Source: Catellatospora methionotrophica
GTDB taxonomy: Bacteria > Actinomycetota > Actinomycetes > Mycobacteriales > Micromonosporaceae
Direction: 5' to 3'
Length of the DNA stretch: 50,178 bases
Assembly: GCF_011297335.1 (NCBI RefSeq)
Contig: NZ_JAAOTJ010000033.1
Location: 1-50,178, forward strand
Positions within the stretch are counted from its first letter, which is position 1, and each line of letters opens with the position of its first letter. The notes below the pieces were generated by a model. It had not been told where the DNA came from. It did no database searches and saw nothing but the letters and a program-made list of their open reading frames with translations. The position numbers and the translations under genes were made by a program. Below, piece after piece: positions 1 through 7,167 of this stretch.

Positions 1-46
1 TCCAACACCCCACCCCGCGCCGAGCTCCCCGCCCACCCCGCTCGTC

Positions 47-111
47 ATAGACGTTGGCCTATCCAGATGACTTCGATCGCCGAAAAGTCATCCGGATAGG
101 CCAACGTCTAT
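47..111. repeat. Long intergenic inverted repeat upstream of the GH51 gene
   Basis: Two 27-base arms (47-73 and 85-111) are complementary with one mismatch and flank an 11-base loop. No other copy is visible in the window. It could terminate an upstream transcript lying outside the window or be a copy of a dispersed palindrome. It lacks a T-run, and the arms are longer than a typical terminator needs. Confidence 0.75.
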
Positions 112-123
112 TGCGGACACGGT

Positions 124-146
124 GCGCCACGCCGTCACCGTGGCGC
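124..146. other. Small hairpin in the leader region of the GH51 gene
   Basis: GCGCCACG and CGTGGCGC form a perfect 8-bp stem with a 7-base loop, 60 bases before the chosen GH51 start. It could be part of the mRNA leader or follow an upstream gene. Function unknown. Confidence 0.4.
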
Positions 147-205
147 GGGGACCGATAGTTTCGGGGCCGTGGACGAGCCAGGGCAGTTGCGGGAGGCTGG
201 CCGTC

Positions 206-1714
206 ATGTCTGTGACGCGTACCGCTGAGGTCTTCGTCGATCCGCACTTCACCATCGGTGAGGTTGATCCGCTGCTGTTCGGCTCGTTCGTCGAGCACCT
301 GGGCCGGTGCGTGTACACGGGGCTGTTCGAGCCCGGCCATCCCGCCGCCGACGCCACCGGCCTGCGCACCGACGTGCTCGCGCTGATCCGCGAGCTGGGC
401 GTGACCATGGTGCGCTATCCGGGCGGCAACTTCGTCTCGGCATACCGCTGGGAGGACGGGGTCGGCCCGGCCGACCTGCGGCCCCGGCGGCTGGACCCGG
501 CCTGGCGCACGGTCGAGACCAACCGGTTCGGCCTGGGCGAGTTCATGGCGTTCACCCGGGCCGCCGGGGTGGAGCCGATGATGGCCGTGAACCTGGGCTC
601 GCGGGGCATCGCCGAGGCGGGCGACCTGCTGGAGTACTGCAATCATCCGAGCGGCACAACGCTGTCGGACCTGCGGGGCGCGCACGGCTCACCGGAGCCG
701 TACGGCATCCGGTGGTGGTGCCTGGGCAACGAGCTGGACGGGCCATGGCAGGTCGGGCACAAGACCGCCGACGAGTACGGCCGCCTGGCCGCCGAGACCG
801 CCCGGCTGATGCGGCTGATCGACCCGTCGGTGCGGCTGACCGCCTGCGGCAGCTCCGGGTCGGGCATGCCGACGTTCGGCGAGTGGGAGTCGACGGTGCT
901 CACGCACGCGTACGACGAGGTCGACTACCTGTCCCTGCACGCCTACTACGACCCCGACGCCACCGATCAGGCCTCCTACCTGGCCAGCGCGGTGGACATG
1001 GAACGGTTCATCACCGACGTGATCGCGCTGTGCGACGCCGCCCGCGCCCGCCGCCGCTCAGCCAGACGCCTGTCGCTGTCCTTCGACGAGTGGAACATCT
1101 GGTACATGTCCCGCCAGCGGCCCGGCCAGGGCGAATGGCCGCGCGCGCCGCGGTTGCTGGAGGACGTGTACACGGTCGCCGACGCGGTGGTGCTCGGCAG
1201 CCTGCTGATCACGCTGCTGCGCCACTGCGACCGGGTGACCGCGGCGTGCCTGGCCCAGCTCGTCAACGTCATCGCACCGATCACGACCGAACCCGGCGGC
1301 CCCGCCTGGCGGCAGACCACCTTCCACCCGTTCGCCCAGGCCGCCCGTCACGGCCGCGGGCAGGTGCTCCGGCTGCACGTCACGTCGCCGACGTCGGAGA
1401 CCGCCAAGTATGGCGACGTGCCGCTGCTGCACGCCACGGCCGTACACGGCGAGGACGGCACGCTGACCGTCTTCGCGGTCAACCGCGACCCCGCGGCGAG
1501 CCTGCCGCTGACGGTGCACCTGGGCGGCTTCGCCGCGTCCGGGCCGGTCACCCACTCAGTGCTGGCCGACGCCGACCCCACCGCCGTGAACACGATGGCC
1601 GAGCCGGACCGGGTGACGCCACGGGACCGGCCCGCACCACCGGTCGAGAACGGACGCCTGGCCCTCACCCTGCCGCCGCTGTCCTGGAACGTGATCCGGC
1701 TGCCGCTCGCGTGA
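206..1714 (+). CDS. GH51 alpha-L-arabinofuranosidase, intracellular
   Basis: A 502-aa protein of normal GH51 length. It has the N-terminal TIM-barrel core typical of the family (FGSFVEHLGR near the start, then MVRYPGGNFVS) and a C-terminal beta domain. The acid/base Glu is E176 in CLGNELDGPW and the nucleophile is E295 in SFDEWNIW. GH51 enzymes remove arabinofuranosyl side groups from arabinoxylan or arabinan oligosaccharides. No signal peptide is visible, so it should act in the cytoplasm on imported oligosaccharides. An in-frame start exists at 122, but ATG at 206 is preferred: GGGAGG precedes it and the family's N-terminus begins here. It probably serves the same pathway as the GH43/ABC operon 5 kb away, although no full copy of that operator lies in front of it. 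Confidence 0.93.
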   Translation: MSVTRTAEVFVDPHFTIGEVDPLLFGSFVEHLGRCVYTGLFEPGHPAADATGLRTDVLALIRELGVTMVRYPGGNFVSAYRWEDGVGPADLRPRRLDPAWRTVETNRFGLGEFMAFTRAAGVEPMMAVNLGSRGIAEAGDLLEYCNHPSGTTLSDLRGAHGSPEPYGIRWWCLGNELDGPWQVGHKTADEYGRLAAETARLMRLIDPSVRLTACGSSGSGMPTFGEWESTVLTHAYDEVDYLSLHAYYDPDATDQASYLASAVDMERFITDVIALCDAARARRRSARRLSLSFDEWNIWYMSRQRPGQGEWPRAPRLLEDVYTVADAVVLGSLLITLLRHCDRVTAACLAQLVNVIAPITTEPGGPAWRQTTFHPFAQAARHGRGQVLRLHVTSPTSETAKYGDVPLLHATAVHGEDGTLTVFAVNRDPAASLPLTVHLGGFAASGPVTHSVLADADPTAVNTMAEPDRVTPRDRPAPPVENGRLALTLPPLSWNVIRLPLA

Positions 1715-1717
1715 GAC

Positions 1718-1768
1718 AAGGAAGGGCACCTTTCCACATCGCGCAGCGATAGGAAGGTGCCCTTCCTT
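1718..1768. terminator. Dispersed palindrome A, copy 1, between convergent genes
   Basis: The arms (1718-1735 and 1752-1768) are inverted copies of the GGAAGGGCACCTTCC motif, with one extra T in the left arm. The element fills the gap between the GH51 gene and the convergent reductase, where a bidirectional terminator is expected. Confidence 0.75.
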
Positions 1769-1772
1769 CAGG

Positions 1773-2765
1773 TCACCAGCGGTCGTGGATCTGGGGGCGG
1801 ATCAGGTCGTCGTAGACCTCGGTGACCACGCGGAGCTGGTCGGGCAGCAGGGCGGGCAGGTCGGCGGCCGCCGCGTTGGCGCGGGCCTGCTCGGGGTTGC
1901 GGGCACCGGGGATGACGACGCTGACGCCGGGCTGGTCGATGATCCAGCGCAGCGCGAACTGGGCCATGGTCGCGCCCTCGGGCACCAGCGGGGCCAGGCG
2001 GCGCACCGCGGCCAGGCCGGTGGCGAAGTCGACCCCGGAGAACGTCTCGCCGACGTCGAACGCCTCGCCGTGGCGGTTGTACGTGCGGTGATCGTCGGCC
2101 GAGAACGTGGTGTGCTCGTCGTACCGGCCCGACAGCAGGCCACTGGCCAGCGGCACGCGCGCGATGATGGCGACGCCGGCGGCCGCGGCGGCGGGCAGCA
2201 CCCGCTCCAGCGGCTTGAGCCGCAGCGCGTTGAGGATGATCTGCACGGACGCGACGTTCGGCCGCGCGATGGCGGTCAGCGCCTGGTCGCACGTCTCCAC
2301 GCTGACGCCGTACGCCGCGATGCGCTTCTCGTCGACCATGGCGTCCAGCGCGTCGTAGACGGCGCCGTCGGCGTAGACCTCGGTCGGCGGGCAGTGCAGC
2401 TGCACCAGGTCCAGCGTGTCCACGCCCAGGTTGGCCCGGGACCGGTCGTTCCAGGCCTTGAAGTTGTCCACGTGGTAGTTGGCGGCCTCCTGCGCGACCC
2501 GGCGGCCCATCTTGGTGGCCACGGTGATCCCATGGCCGGGTCCGCGCTCGCGCAGGAACCTGCCGATCAGGGTCTCGCTGCGGCCGTCGCCGTACACGTC
2601 GGCGGTGTCGACGAAGTTCACGCCCGCGTCGACCGCGGTGGCGAGCACCGCCAGGGCGTCGTCCTCACTGACGCTGCCCCAGTCCGCGCCGAGCTGCCAC
2701 GCGCCGAGCCCGACCACGCTCACGTTCCGGCCTGTCCGGCCGAGGATTCGCTGCTGCACCCGCAC
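1773..2765 (-). CDS. Aldo/keto reductase
   Basis: A 330-aa NADPH-dependent oxidoreductase of the aldo/keto reductase superfamily, a single TIM barrel. The catalytic tetrad is visible: D53 and Y58 in NFVDTADVYG, K85 in VATKMGRR and H124 in LVQLHCPP. The N-terminus LGRTGRNVSVVGLG is typical of the YajO/YghZ-like branch that reduces small aldehydes or ketones. The start is GTG at 2765. It is monocistronic and separated from the convergent GH51 gene by a palindromic repeat. The natural substrate cannot be told from sequence; a role in sugar metabolism is possible only by proximity. Confidence 0.92.
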   Translation of the reverse strand: MRVQQRILGRTGRNVSVVGLGAWQLGADWGSVSEDDALAVLATAVDAGVNFVDTADVYGDGRSETLIGRFLRERGPGHGITVATKMGRRVAQEAANYHVDNFKAWNDRSRANLGVDTLDLVQLHCPPTEVYADGAVYDALDAMVDEKRIAAYGVSVETCDQALTAIARPNVASVQIILNALRLKPLERVLPAAAAAGVAIIARVPLASGLLSGRYDEHTTFSADDHRTYNRHGEAFDVGETFSGVDFATGLAAVRRLAPLVPEGATMAQFALRWIIDQPGVSVVIPGARNPEQARANAAAADLPALLPDQLRVVTEVYDDLIRPQIHDRW

Positions 2766-2797
2766 AGCCTACGGCGGGCGGCGGCGACCCACCTCGG

Positions 2798-2983
2798 TCA
2801 GTCCCGGTCGCGGCTGTGGCGGCGTCCGGCGTCGTTGGCCTTCTCGATGGCGCGGGCCAGCTCGGCCTTGGTCATGTGCCACCGCCCGGTGATGTTCATC
2901 TTCTTGGCCACCCCGAGCAGCTGCTCCTTGGTCTGACTGGACTGGAACCGCAGCTTGCTGCGCATCTCCCGTTGGATCGGCAT
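2798..2983 (-). CDS. Small basic protein with Rho N-terminal/SAP-like helical domain
   Basis: A 61-aa basic protein. The segment SQTKEQLLGVAKKMNITGR followed by MTKAELARAIEKAN looks like the short helical domain of the Rho termination factor N-terminus or SAP type, which binds nucleic acid. ATG at 2983 is chosen because GGAGG stands 4 bases upstream; an earlier in-frame start at 3004 lacks this. It lies 24 bases downstream of the CBS-BON gene on the same strand and is probably cotranscribed with it. A DNA- or RNA-binding role is inference from the fold only. Confidence 0.72.
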   Translation of the reverse strand: MPIQREMRSKLRFQSSQTKEQLLGVAKKMNITGRWHMTKAELARAIEKANDAGRRHSRDRD

Positions 2984-3007
2984 CGGGCCTCCGCTCGCTC
3001 GCACTGC

Positions 3008-3745
3008 CTACTCGATCCCCAGCGTGCCGTCGCGGGGACGATCCGGTCCGCCGACCTCGGCGTTGAACTCGTACCGCTTGTCGAGGTGCGGGGTGTCGTC
3101 GTACTCGAAGGTCAGCGCGTTGACCACGTCGACCACTCCGGGTACGCCGCGCACCAGGCGCTCGGCGATCTGGGCCGAACTGCGCCGGCCGGTGCCGCCC
3201 AGCAGCGTCACCACGCCGTCGTCGACGGCCGCGTCGATCTCGGGCGGCTGCACGAACAGCATGCCCGCGATGATGTCGTGCACCACGTCGTGCCGGATCG
3301 CCTCGTCCGAGCGCCGGTACGTACGCAGCAGGTCGCGCCGCGACACGATGCCCACCAGCAGCCCGTCGGCGTCGACCACCGGCAGCCGCTTGAGCCGCTC
3401 GTCCTCCATGATCCGGGCGGCCGCCACCACGGACGCGCCCGGCGCGACCGTGATCACCGGGCTGGTCATCAGGTCCTCGGCCTGGTCGCCCCCGGCCTTG
3501 GCCCGCGCCACCGCGCGGCGCTTGCGCTCGAACAGGTGCCGCTGCGGCTCCTCGCCGCTCAGCGCCAGCTTGTGCAGCAGGTCGGCCTCGGAGACGATGC
3601 CGACCACGACACCGGCCGGGTCCAGCACCGGCACCGAGCTGATCCCGTGCTCGGCCAGCCGGTCGATGATCTCCTTGTACGGCGTCGCCGTGCCGACGCT
3701 GACCACCGGAGCGGACATCACCTCCCGCACGGTCCGCACCGCCAT
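3008..3745 (-). CDS. CBS domain pair plus BON domain protein
   Basis: A 245-aa soluble protein. The first CBS domain is at about residues 8-62 (VREVMSAPVVSVG, then VVVGIVSEADLL) and the second at about 92-146 (DLMTSPVITVAPGASV, then LLVGIVSRRDLL). A BON domain follows at about 150-215. CBS pairs bind adenine nucleotides and act as energy sensors; BON domains bind lipid or other proteins. Actinobacteria often carry several such genes, some in hypoxia or dormancy regulons. ATG at 3745 is preceded by GAGGGGG. The partner it regulates is not evident here. Confidence 0.9.
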   Translation of the reverse strand: MAVRTVREVMSAPVVSVGTATPYKEIIDRLAEHGISSVPVLDPAGVVVGIVSEADLLHKLALSGEEPQRHLFERKRRAVARAKAGGDQAEDLMTSPVITVAPGASVVAAARIMEDERLKRLPVVDADGLLVGIVSRRDLLRTYRRSDEAIRHDVVHDIIAGMLFVQPPEIDAAVDDGVVTLLGGTGRRSSAQIAERLVRGVPGVVDVVNALTFEYDDTPHLDKRYEFNAEVGGPDRPRDGTLGIE

Positions 3746-3894
3746 CGCCCGACCCCCTCATTCGGCCGCTGTCCCCCGCCCGCGCAGGCCAGACTGGAGA
3801 GGTGAGCCATCGCGGCCGGTGGGTACATGCCCACTGTGATCGTACCGAGCCGGACGTGCCCGTCCGGCCCGGTTGACCCACCCGGAGGTGCATG

Positions 3895-4125
3895 ATGAGG
3901 TCCGACGTGGCCTACCGCAGCGGTATTCCCGCCGCGGCGCTGAGCAACCACGAGCTGTCCCGCGAGCTGGCGTCGCTGCACCGCACCCGCCACGACACGT
4001 TCGTGCACGGGTCGGACAGCGCGCTGGCCAACCATGATCACCGCAGCCGCGAGCTGGAGCTGGAGTACCTGCGCCGGTTCCCCGAGCGCGATCCCGATCC
4101 GCGGCGGTTGCGTCCCGTCGGCTGA
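3895..4125 (+). CDS. DUF6158-like small protein
   Basis: A 76-aa acidic, highly charged protein with the pattern LSNHELSRELASLHRTRHDT and, near the end, ELELEYLRRFPER. This matches a short actinobacterial family (DUF6158 as I remember it) of unknown function, probably helical. Two adjacent ATG codons are possible, at 3892 and 3895; the second has better spacing (6 bases) to GGAGG at 3884-3888. It is transcribed divergently from the CBS-BON gene. Confidence 0.75.
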   Translation: MRSDVAYRSGIPAAALSNHELSRELASLHRTRHDTFVHGSDSALANHDHRSRELELEYLRRFPERDPDPRRLRPVG

Positions 4126-4126
4126 C

Positions 4127-4152
4127 GAGGGCGGCCCGGCCGGCCAGCCCTC
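4127..4152. terminator. Hairpin between convergent small genes
   Basis: GAGGGCGGCC pairs with GGCC-A-GCCCTC (one bulged A) directly after the DUF6158 stop and before the end of the minus-strand gene at 4210. It is likely a bidirectional terminator. Confidence 0.5.
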
Positions 4153-4209
4153 CCACCACAACGGACAAAATCGTCCATATCGCACCGATGAAGCGCGTGT
4201 CCGGTCAGG

Positions 4210-4449
4210 TCAGTGACCCGTGAAGAGGACCTTCACCCGCTGGTGTCCCCGCTGCACGCCGTCCCCGGCGGTCAGCCGACCGGCGAGGGTGTCTGCGGCG
4301 TCACGGGAATCGGTGGCGTGCTCGGCGTCGCGCGGCTCTGGCCAGCGCAACTCGTCTCGTCCACCACTATTCGGGTCAAGCGGACGAACGCGGCTCACCA
4401 CGACAATCCACTTGCCGGCGGCCGCCTTTCGCCTCCTCCACCAGAACAT
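4210..4449 (-). CDS. Hypothetical small basic protein
   Basis: A 79-aa protein of no recognised family that begins MFWWRRRKAAAGKWIVVVSR. The N-terminus is strongly aromatic and basic; the rest is polar and arginine-rich. The main support is a canonical ribosome-binding site, GGAGG five bases before ATG at 4449, and its place in a gap with no competing gene. It has no signal peptide and no clear membrane segment. Function unknown. Confidence 0.5.
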   Translation of the reverse strand: MFWWRRRKAAAGKWIVVVSRVRPLDPNSGGRDELRWPEPRDAEHATDSRDAADTLAGRLTAGDGVQRGHQRVKVLFTGH

Positions 4450-4565
4450 CTCTGCCTCCGTATCCGCGTACGCCGAGTGCCCACCGTACCGTGGCTCGTT
4501 TAAAGGAACAGCCCTCGGTTGCGGGGTACGTTGGGAGACCCACCGACCTCATCGAGGAGGGCAAG

Positions 4566-5318
4566 GTGACAGGCCTTTTCGCTTCGATAGGCGTCGACCT
4601 CGCCCGGGAGGACCTGCGGCAGTTCACCATGTCGGTCGTCGCCGCCGGGATCGCCGTGCCGCTGTCCCGCCGGTTCTGCGACCACGTGTGGACCGATGTG
4701 TCCGGCGCCCGCGTGGTCGCCCGCGCCCACTGGGGCCGCGTCCACCACCTGCAGCCGTCACTGGCCGGTGGTGCGGTGGCGGTGGCCTGCGAGAACATCC
4801 GCCTGATCGACGACCGTACGGCGGTCATGGACCTGCTCGACGAGACCGGCGGCGGCCTGGTCTGCCCCGTCGCGGTGCACCTGGAGGACCACACCGCCCT
4901 GCACGTCGCCGGTGGCGGGCTGGCCCGTGGCCAGGTGACCCTGTCCGCCCTGGCCGAGACCTTCGAACCGCCCGCCGAGGGCACGGCCGCACCCGCAGCG
5001 TCCGGCCTGGTCAGCGACGACCTCGTCCGCGCCGGCCGCGCCGCGCCCGGCTGGACCCCCACCGCCCGCGCCCGCCTGCACGGCACCGTCCGCCTGGCCG
5101 AGCTGCGCACCAACACGCTGACCGGCAGACCCTTCCACTGGTTACGCCTGCGCGTCCACCCCACCATCGACATCGACGTGGCCGCCCCCAGCTCGACCCT
5201 GCCCACGACTCCCGCCCCCGGCACCTCCCTGCGCGCCCGCGCCGTCCTCACCGGCCGTCTGGACCTGCAACCCGACACCCTGAGGAAAGGAAGGGCACCT
5301 TCCCATCGCTCCGCGTAG
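4566..5318 (+). CDS. Hypothetical protein; C-terminus encoded by a dispersed repeat
   Basis: A 250-aa protein that I do not recognise. It starts at GTG 4566 behind GAGGAGG; a longer in-frame start at 4491 has no such site. The N-terminal part (LFASIGVDLAREDLRQF) is mixed alpha/beta, and the C-terminal ~70 residues look like an all-beta domain (TVRLAELRTNTLTGRPFHWLR). No catalytic motif, signal peptide or membrane helix is seen. The last 11 codons (RKGRAPSHRSA) lie inside palindrome A copy 2, so the original stop codon was probably displaced when the repeat arrived or decayed. Confidence 0.65.
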   Translation: MTGLFASIGVDLAREDLRQFTMSVVAAGIAVPLSRRFCDHVWTDVSGARVVARAHWGRVHHLQPSLAGGAVAVACENIRLIDDRTAVMDLLDETGGGLVCPVAVHLEDHTALHVAGGGLARGQVTLSALAETFEPPAEGTAAPAASGLVSDDLVRAGRAAPGWTPTARARLHGTVRLAELRTNTLTGRPFHWLRLRVHPTIDIDVAAPSSTLPTTPAPGTSLRARAVLTGRLDLQPDTLRKGRAPSHRSA

Positions 5319-5332
5319 CGCATGGGGCCCTG
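5287..5332. repeat. Dispersed palindrome A, copy 2, right arm decayed
   Basis: The left arm (5287-5304) keeps the full GGAAGGGCACCTTCC motif. The loop retains CGCT...AGCG pairing, and the right arm has decayed to GGGGCCCTG. It overlaps the 3' end of the gene at 4566-5318. Confidence 0.65.
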
Positions 5333-5371
5333 TCACCGCTCGACCCGCCGCGACGTGCGGCGATACAGTCC

Positions 5372-5403
5372 GGGACCTGTCTCACCATGCAGAGACAGGT
5401 CCC
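5372..5403. terminator. Strong hairpin downstream of the hypothetical gene
   Basis: GGGACCTGTCT and AGACAGGTCCC form a perfect 11-bp stem around a 10-base loop. Position and strength fit a bidirectional terminator for the plus-strand gene ending at 5318 and the minus-strand acetyltransferase ending at 5563. The remaining 160 bases up to 5563 show nothing recognisable. Confidence 0.65.
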
Positions 5404-5562
5404 GCCTGACGCCTCCAGGTCGTGCCCAGCGTGGTTGCGCCGTGTCCGGGGACCTCGTGGGACCCGGCCGCCGGCGCGGCTGAGATCTGGCGCCATCATC
5501 ACACCCGGCGATTACCGGCGCGTCCCCCGTCCGACCATGCCCTGGCGTTGCTTCGGCCTAGG

Positions 5563-6033
5563 TCACCGACCCGTGATCAGCCGCAGCGTGGGGTGCGCGA
5601 CGGGCGCGAAGCCCAGCGCCCGGTAGAGCGGCTCCCCGTCGGCCGTCGCCCGCAGATCGACCGCCGAGACCCCACGCCCGGCGAACCAGTCCAGCAGCGC
5701 GGTCATGCAGGCCCGCGAGAGACCCCGGCGGCGGTACGCCTCGTCGGTCACCACGTTGTACACGTACCCGGTGCGCCCCGACGGGTTCGCGGGCCCGCCC
5801 AGCCGCTCGTCGATCGCCCCGACCGCACACGCGGCAAGCCCGTCCGCGCCGTCCACCACGTACGCCGCCATCGTCGGCCCAGCCTCCGCCAGCCGCCTCC
5901 GCAGCAGCGCCCGGGAGTGCTCCTGCCAGGGCCCCGGCTCGACGGGCTGCCCCGCCATCGCGCCGAGCATCACCGCACGCAGCCTCACCAGCTCCGTCGC
6001 ATCGGCCGCCGTCGCCCGCCTCGTCTCGATCAC
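5563..6033 (-). CDS. GNAT family N-acetyltransferase
   Basis: A 156-aa single-domain acetyltransferase. The acetyl-CoA pyrophosphate loop is in VTDEAYRRRGLSRACM, and beta-4/beta-5 surround it (YVYNVVTDE and VSAVDLRATADGEPLYRALGF). The C-terminal LYRALGF is typical of GNAT proteins. The start is GTG at 6033. The acceptor (amino acid, peptide, antibiotic) cannot be inferred. It is followed on the same strand by a convergent terminator-like hairpin. Confidence 0.88.
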   Translation of the reverse strand: MIETRRATAADATELVRLRAVMLGAMAGQPVEPGPWQEHSRALLRRRLAEAGPTMAAYVVDGADGLAACAVGAIDERLGGPANPSGRTGYVYNVVTDEAYRRRGLSRACMTALLDWFAGRGVSAVDLRATADGEPLYRALGFAPVAHPTLRLITGR

Positions 6034-6065
6034 GCACCGCAGGCTAGCCGAGACGGCCGCCCCGG

Positions 6066-6311
6066 TCAGGTCACATACGGGCAGTGGCGGCAGCCTCGGG
6101 TGCAGCAGAAGCCCCGCTTGGCCAGGAACCCGGCGCTGAGCACGAACAGGCCCGACGACGGGTCCAGGTAGCCCGGGGTGCCGTCGCGCAGCGCCACGTC
6201 GTGCCGGGCCAGGATCTCGGCGCGGTCGGGGTGGTCCTCGCCGAGCCGGGACGGGTGCGGTTCGTCCAGCTCACGCGGTGCCAGGGGCCATCGTTGCCGA
6301 GGTGCGGGCAT
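6066..6311 (-). CDS. DUF5522 cysteine-rich small protein
   Basis: An 81-aa protein with the family pattern: HPSRL near the N-terminus, then GYLDPSSGLFVLSAGFLAKR and the C-terminal cysteine cluster GFCCTRGCRHCPY. The four cysteines and the adjacent histidine suggest a bound metal, but this is not established. In other actinobacteria this family is a stand-alone small gene near housekeeping genes. ATG at 6311 is chosen because the family similarity begins there; a longer in-frame start (6404) adds a low-complexity stretch. No good ribosome-binding site is visible, so the start is uncertain. Confidence 0.75.
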   Translation of the reverse strand: MPAPRQRWPLAPRELDEPHPSRLGEDHPDRAEILARHDVALRDGTPGYLDPSSGLFVLSAGFLAKRGFCCTRGCRHCPYVT

Positions 6312-6435
6312 CCGGCGACGATATCGTGCGGTCCCCGGCGCATCGACGCCTGGTGACATCATCGACCTCATGACCGCCATCGAGATCGTGCTCGGCGACA
6401 TCACGGCCCCCTCGACGCCCTGAACGGCTGACGGC

Positions 6436-6993
6436 TCAGGCGGGCGGCCCGTCGGCGGCGACGCGGGCGTACAGCAGCATGTCGCGGCGCTGCCCGCCCA
6501 GCTCCATCCAGCTGCGCAGCAGGCCCTCGCGCTGGAATCCGGCGCGCTCGGCGGTGCGCACCGAGGCCGTGTTCCACGGCTCGACGTGCAGGTGTACCCG
6601 GGGGATGGCGAGGTCGGTCAGCGCCCAGCGGGCCACCGCGGCCAGCGCGTGCCCGGCCGCGCCGCGCCCGCGGGCCGACGGCGCGATCCAGTAGCCGGTC
6701 GCCGCCCGGCCCTCGGTCATCTCCGTGACCCAGAGCCCGATCTGGCCGACCGCGCGGTCCCCGGCCCGGTCGGCGATGGCGAAGGAGTAGCCGACGCACT
6801 CCCGTGCCCGGTCGTGCTGGCGCTGGACGAACGCCAGTCCCTCGGCCTCCCGGTACGGCACCGGCACCGAACTGATCACCGGGATGTACGGATCAGCCGA
6901 CGCCTCCTGGAGCAGCGGCAGGTCGCCGACGTGGAACGGGCGCAGCAGGAACGGCCCCGCGTCGAGCTCGGGTATCACCAGTCCGTCGGTCAC
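6436..6993 (-). CDS. GNAT acetyltransferase, RimJ/RimL type
   Basis: A 185-aa acetyltransferase with the RimJ/RimL layout: FLLRPFHVGDLPLL at the start, the CoA-binding segment ATGYWIAPSARGRGAAGHAL, and the C-terminal VEPWNTASVRTAERAGFQRE that defines the subgroup. These enzymes acetylate protein N-termini, amino acids or small amines; the target here is unknown. The start is GTG at 6993. It is unrelated in detail to the neighbouring GNAT gene at 5563, so this is not a recent duplication. Confidence 0.9.
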   Translation of the reverse strand: MTDGLVIPELDAGPFLLRPFHVGDLPLLQEASADPYIPVISSVPVPYREAEGLAFVQRQHDRARECVGYSFAIADRAGDRAVGQIGLWVTEMTEGRAATGYWIAPSARGRGAAGHALAAVARWALTDLAIPRVHLHVEPWNTASVRTAERAGFQREGLLRSWMELGGQRRDMLLYARVAADGPPA

Positions 6994-7056
6994 CGCGCGA
7001 GTCTGCCACGCGCGGCGACGCCAAGACCGCCCTGTCGCAGGCGGCCATGGAGCGGC

Positions 7057-7123
7057 GAAGATCGCCGTTTCCGGTCAGAACCTCGGGTCAGACCCCAGCT
7101 TTTGACCGGAAACAGCGATCTTC
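7057..7123. repeat. Dispersed inverted repeat B, copy 1
   Basis: The arms (7057-7077 and 7103-7123, 21 bases each, one mismatch) carry the core GATCGCCGTTTCCGGTCA and its complement around a 25-base loop. The same arms recur at 44297-44361. It lies between the divergent side of the RimJ/L gene and the end of the GH43 gene. Confidence 0.75.
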
Positions 7124-7167
7124 GCGGCGGGCCCCAGCGGGCCCGCGTCGAGCGGCCCCAGCAGGGT

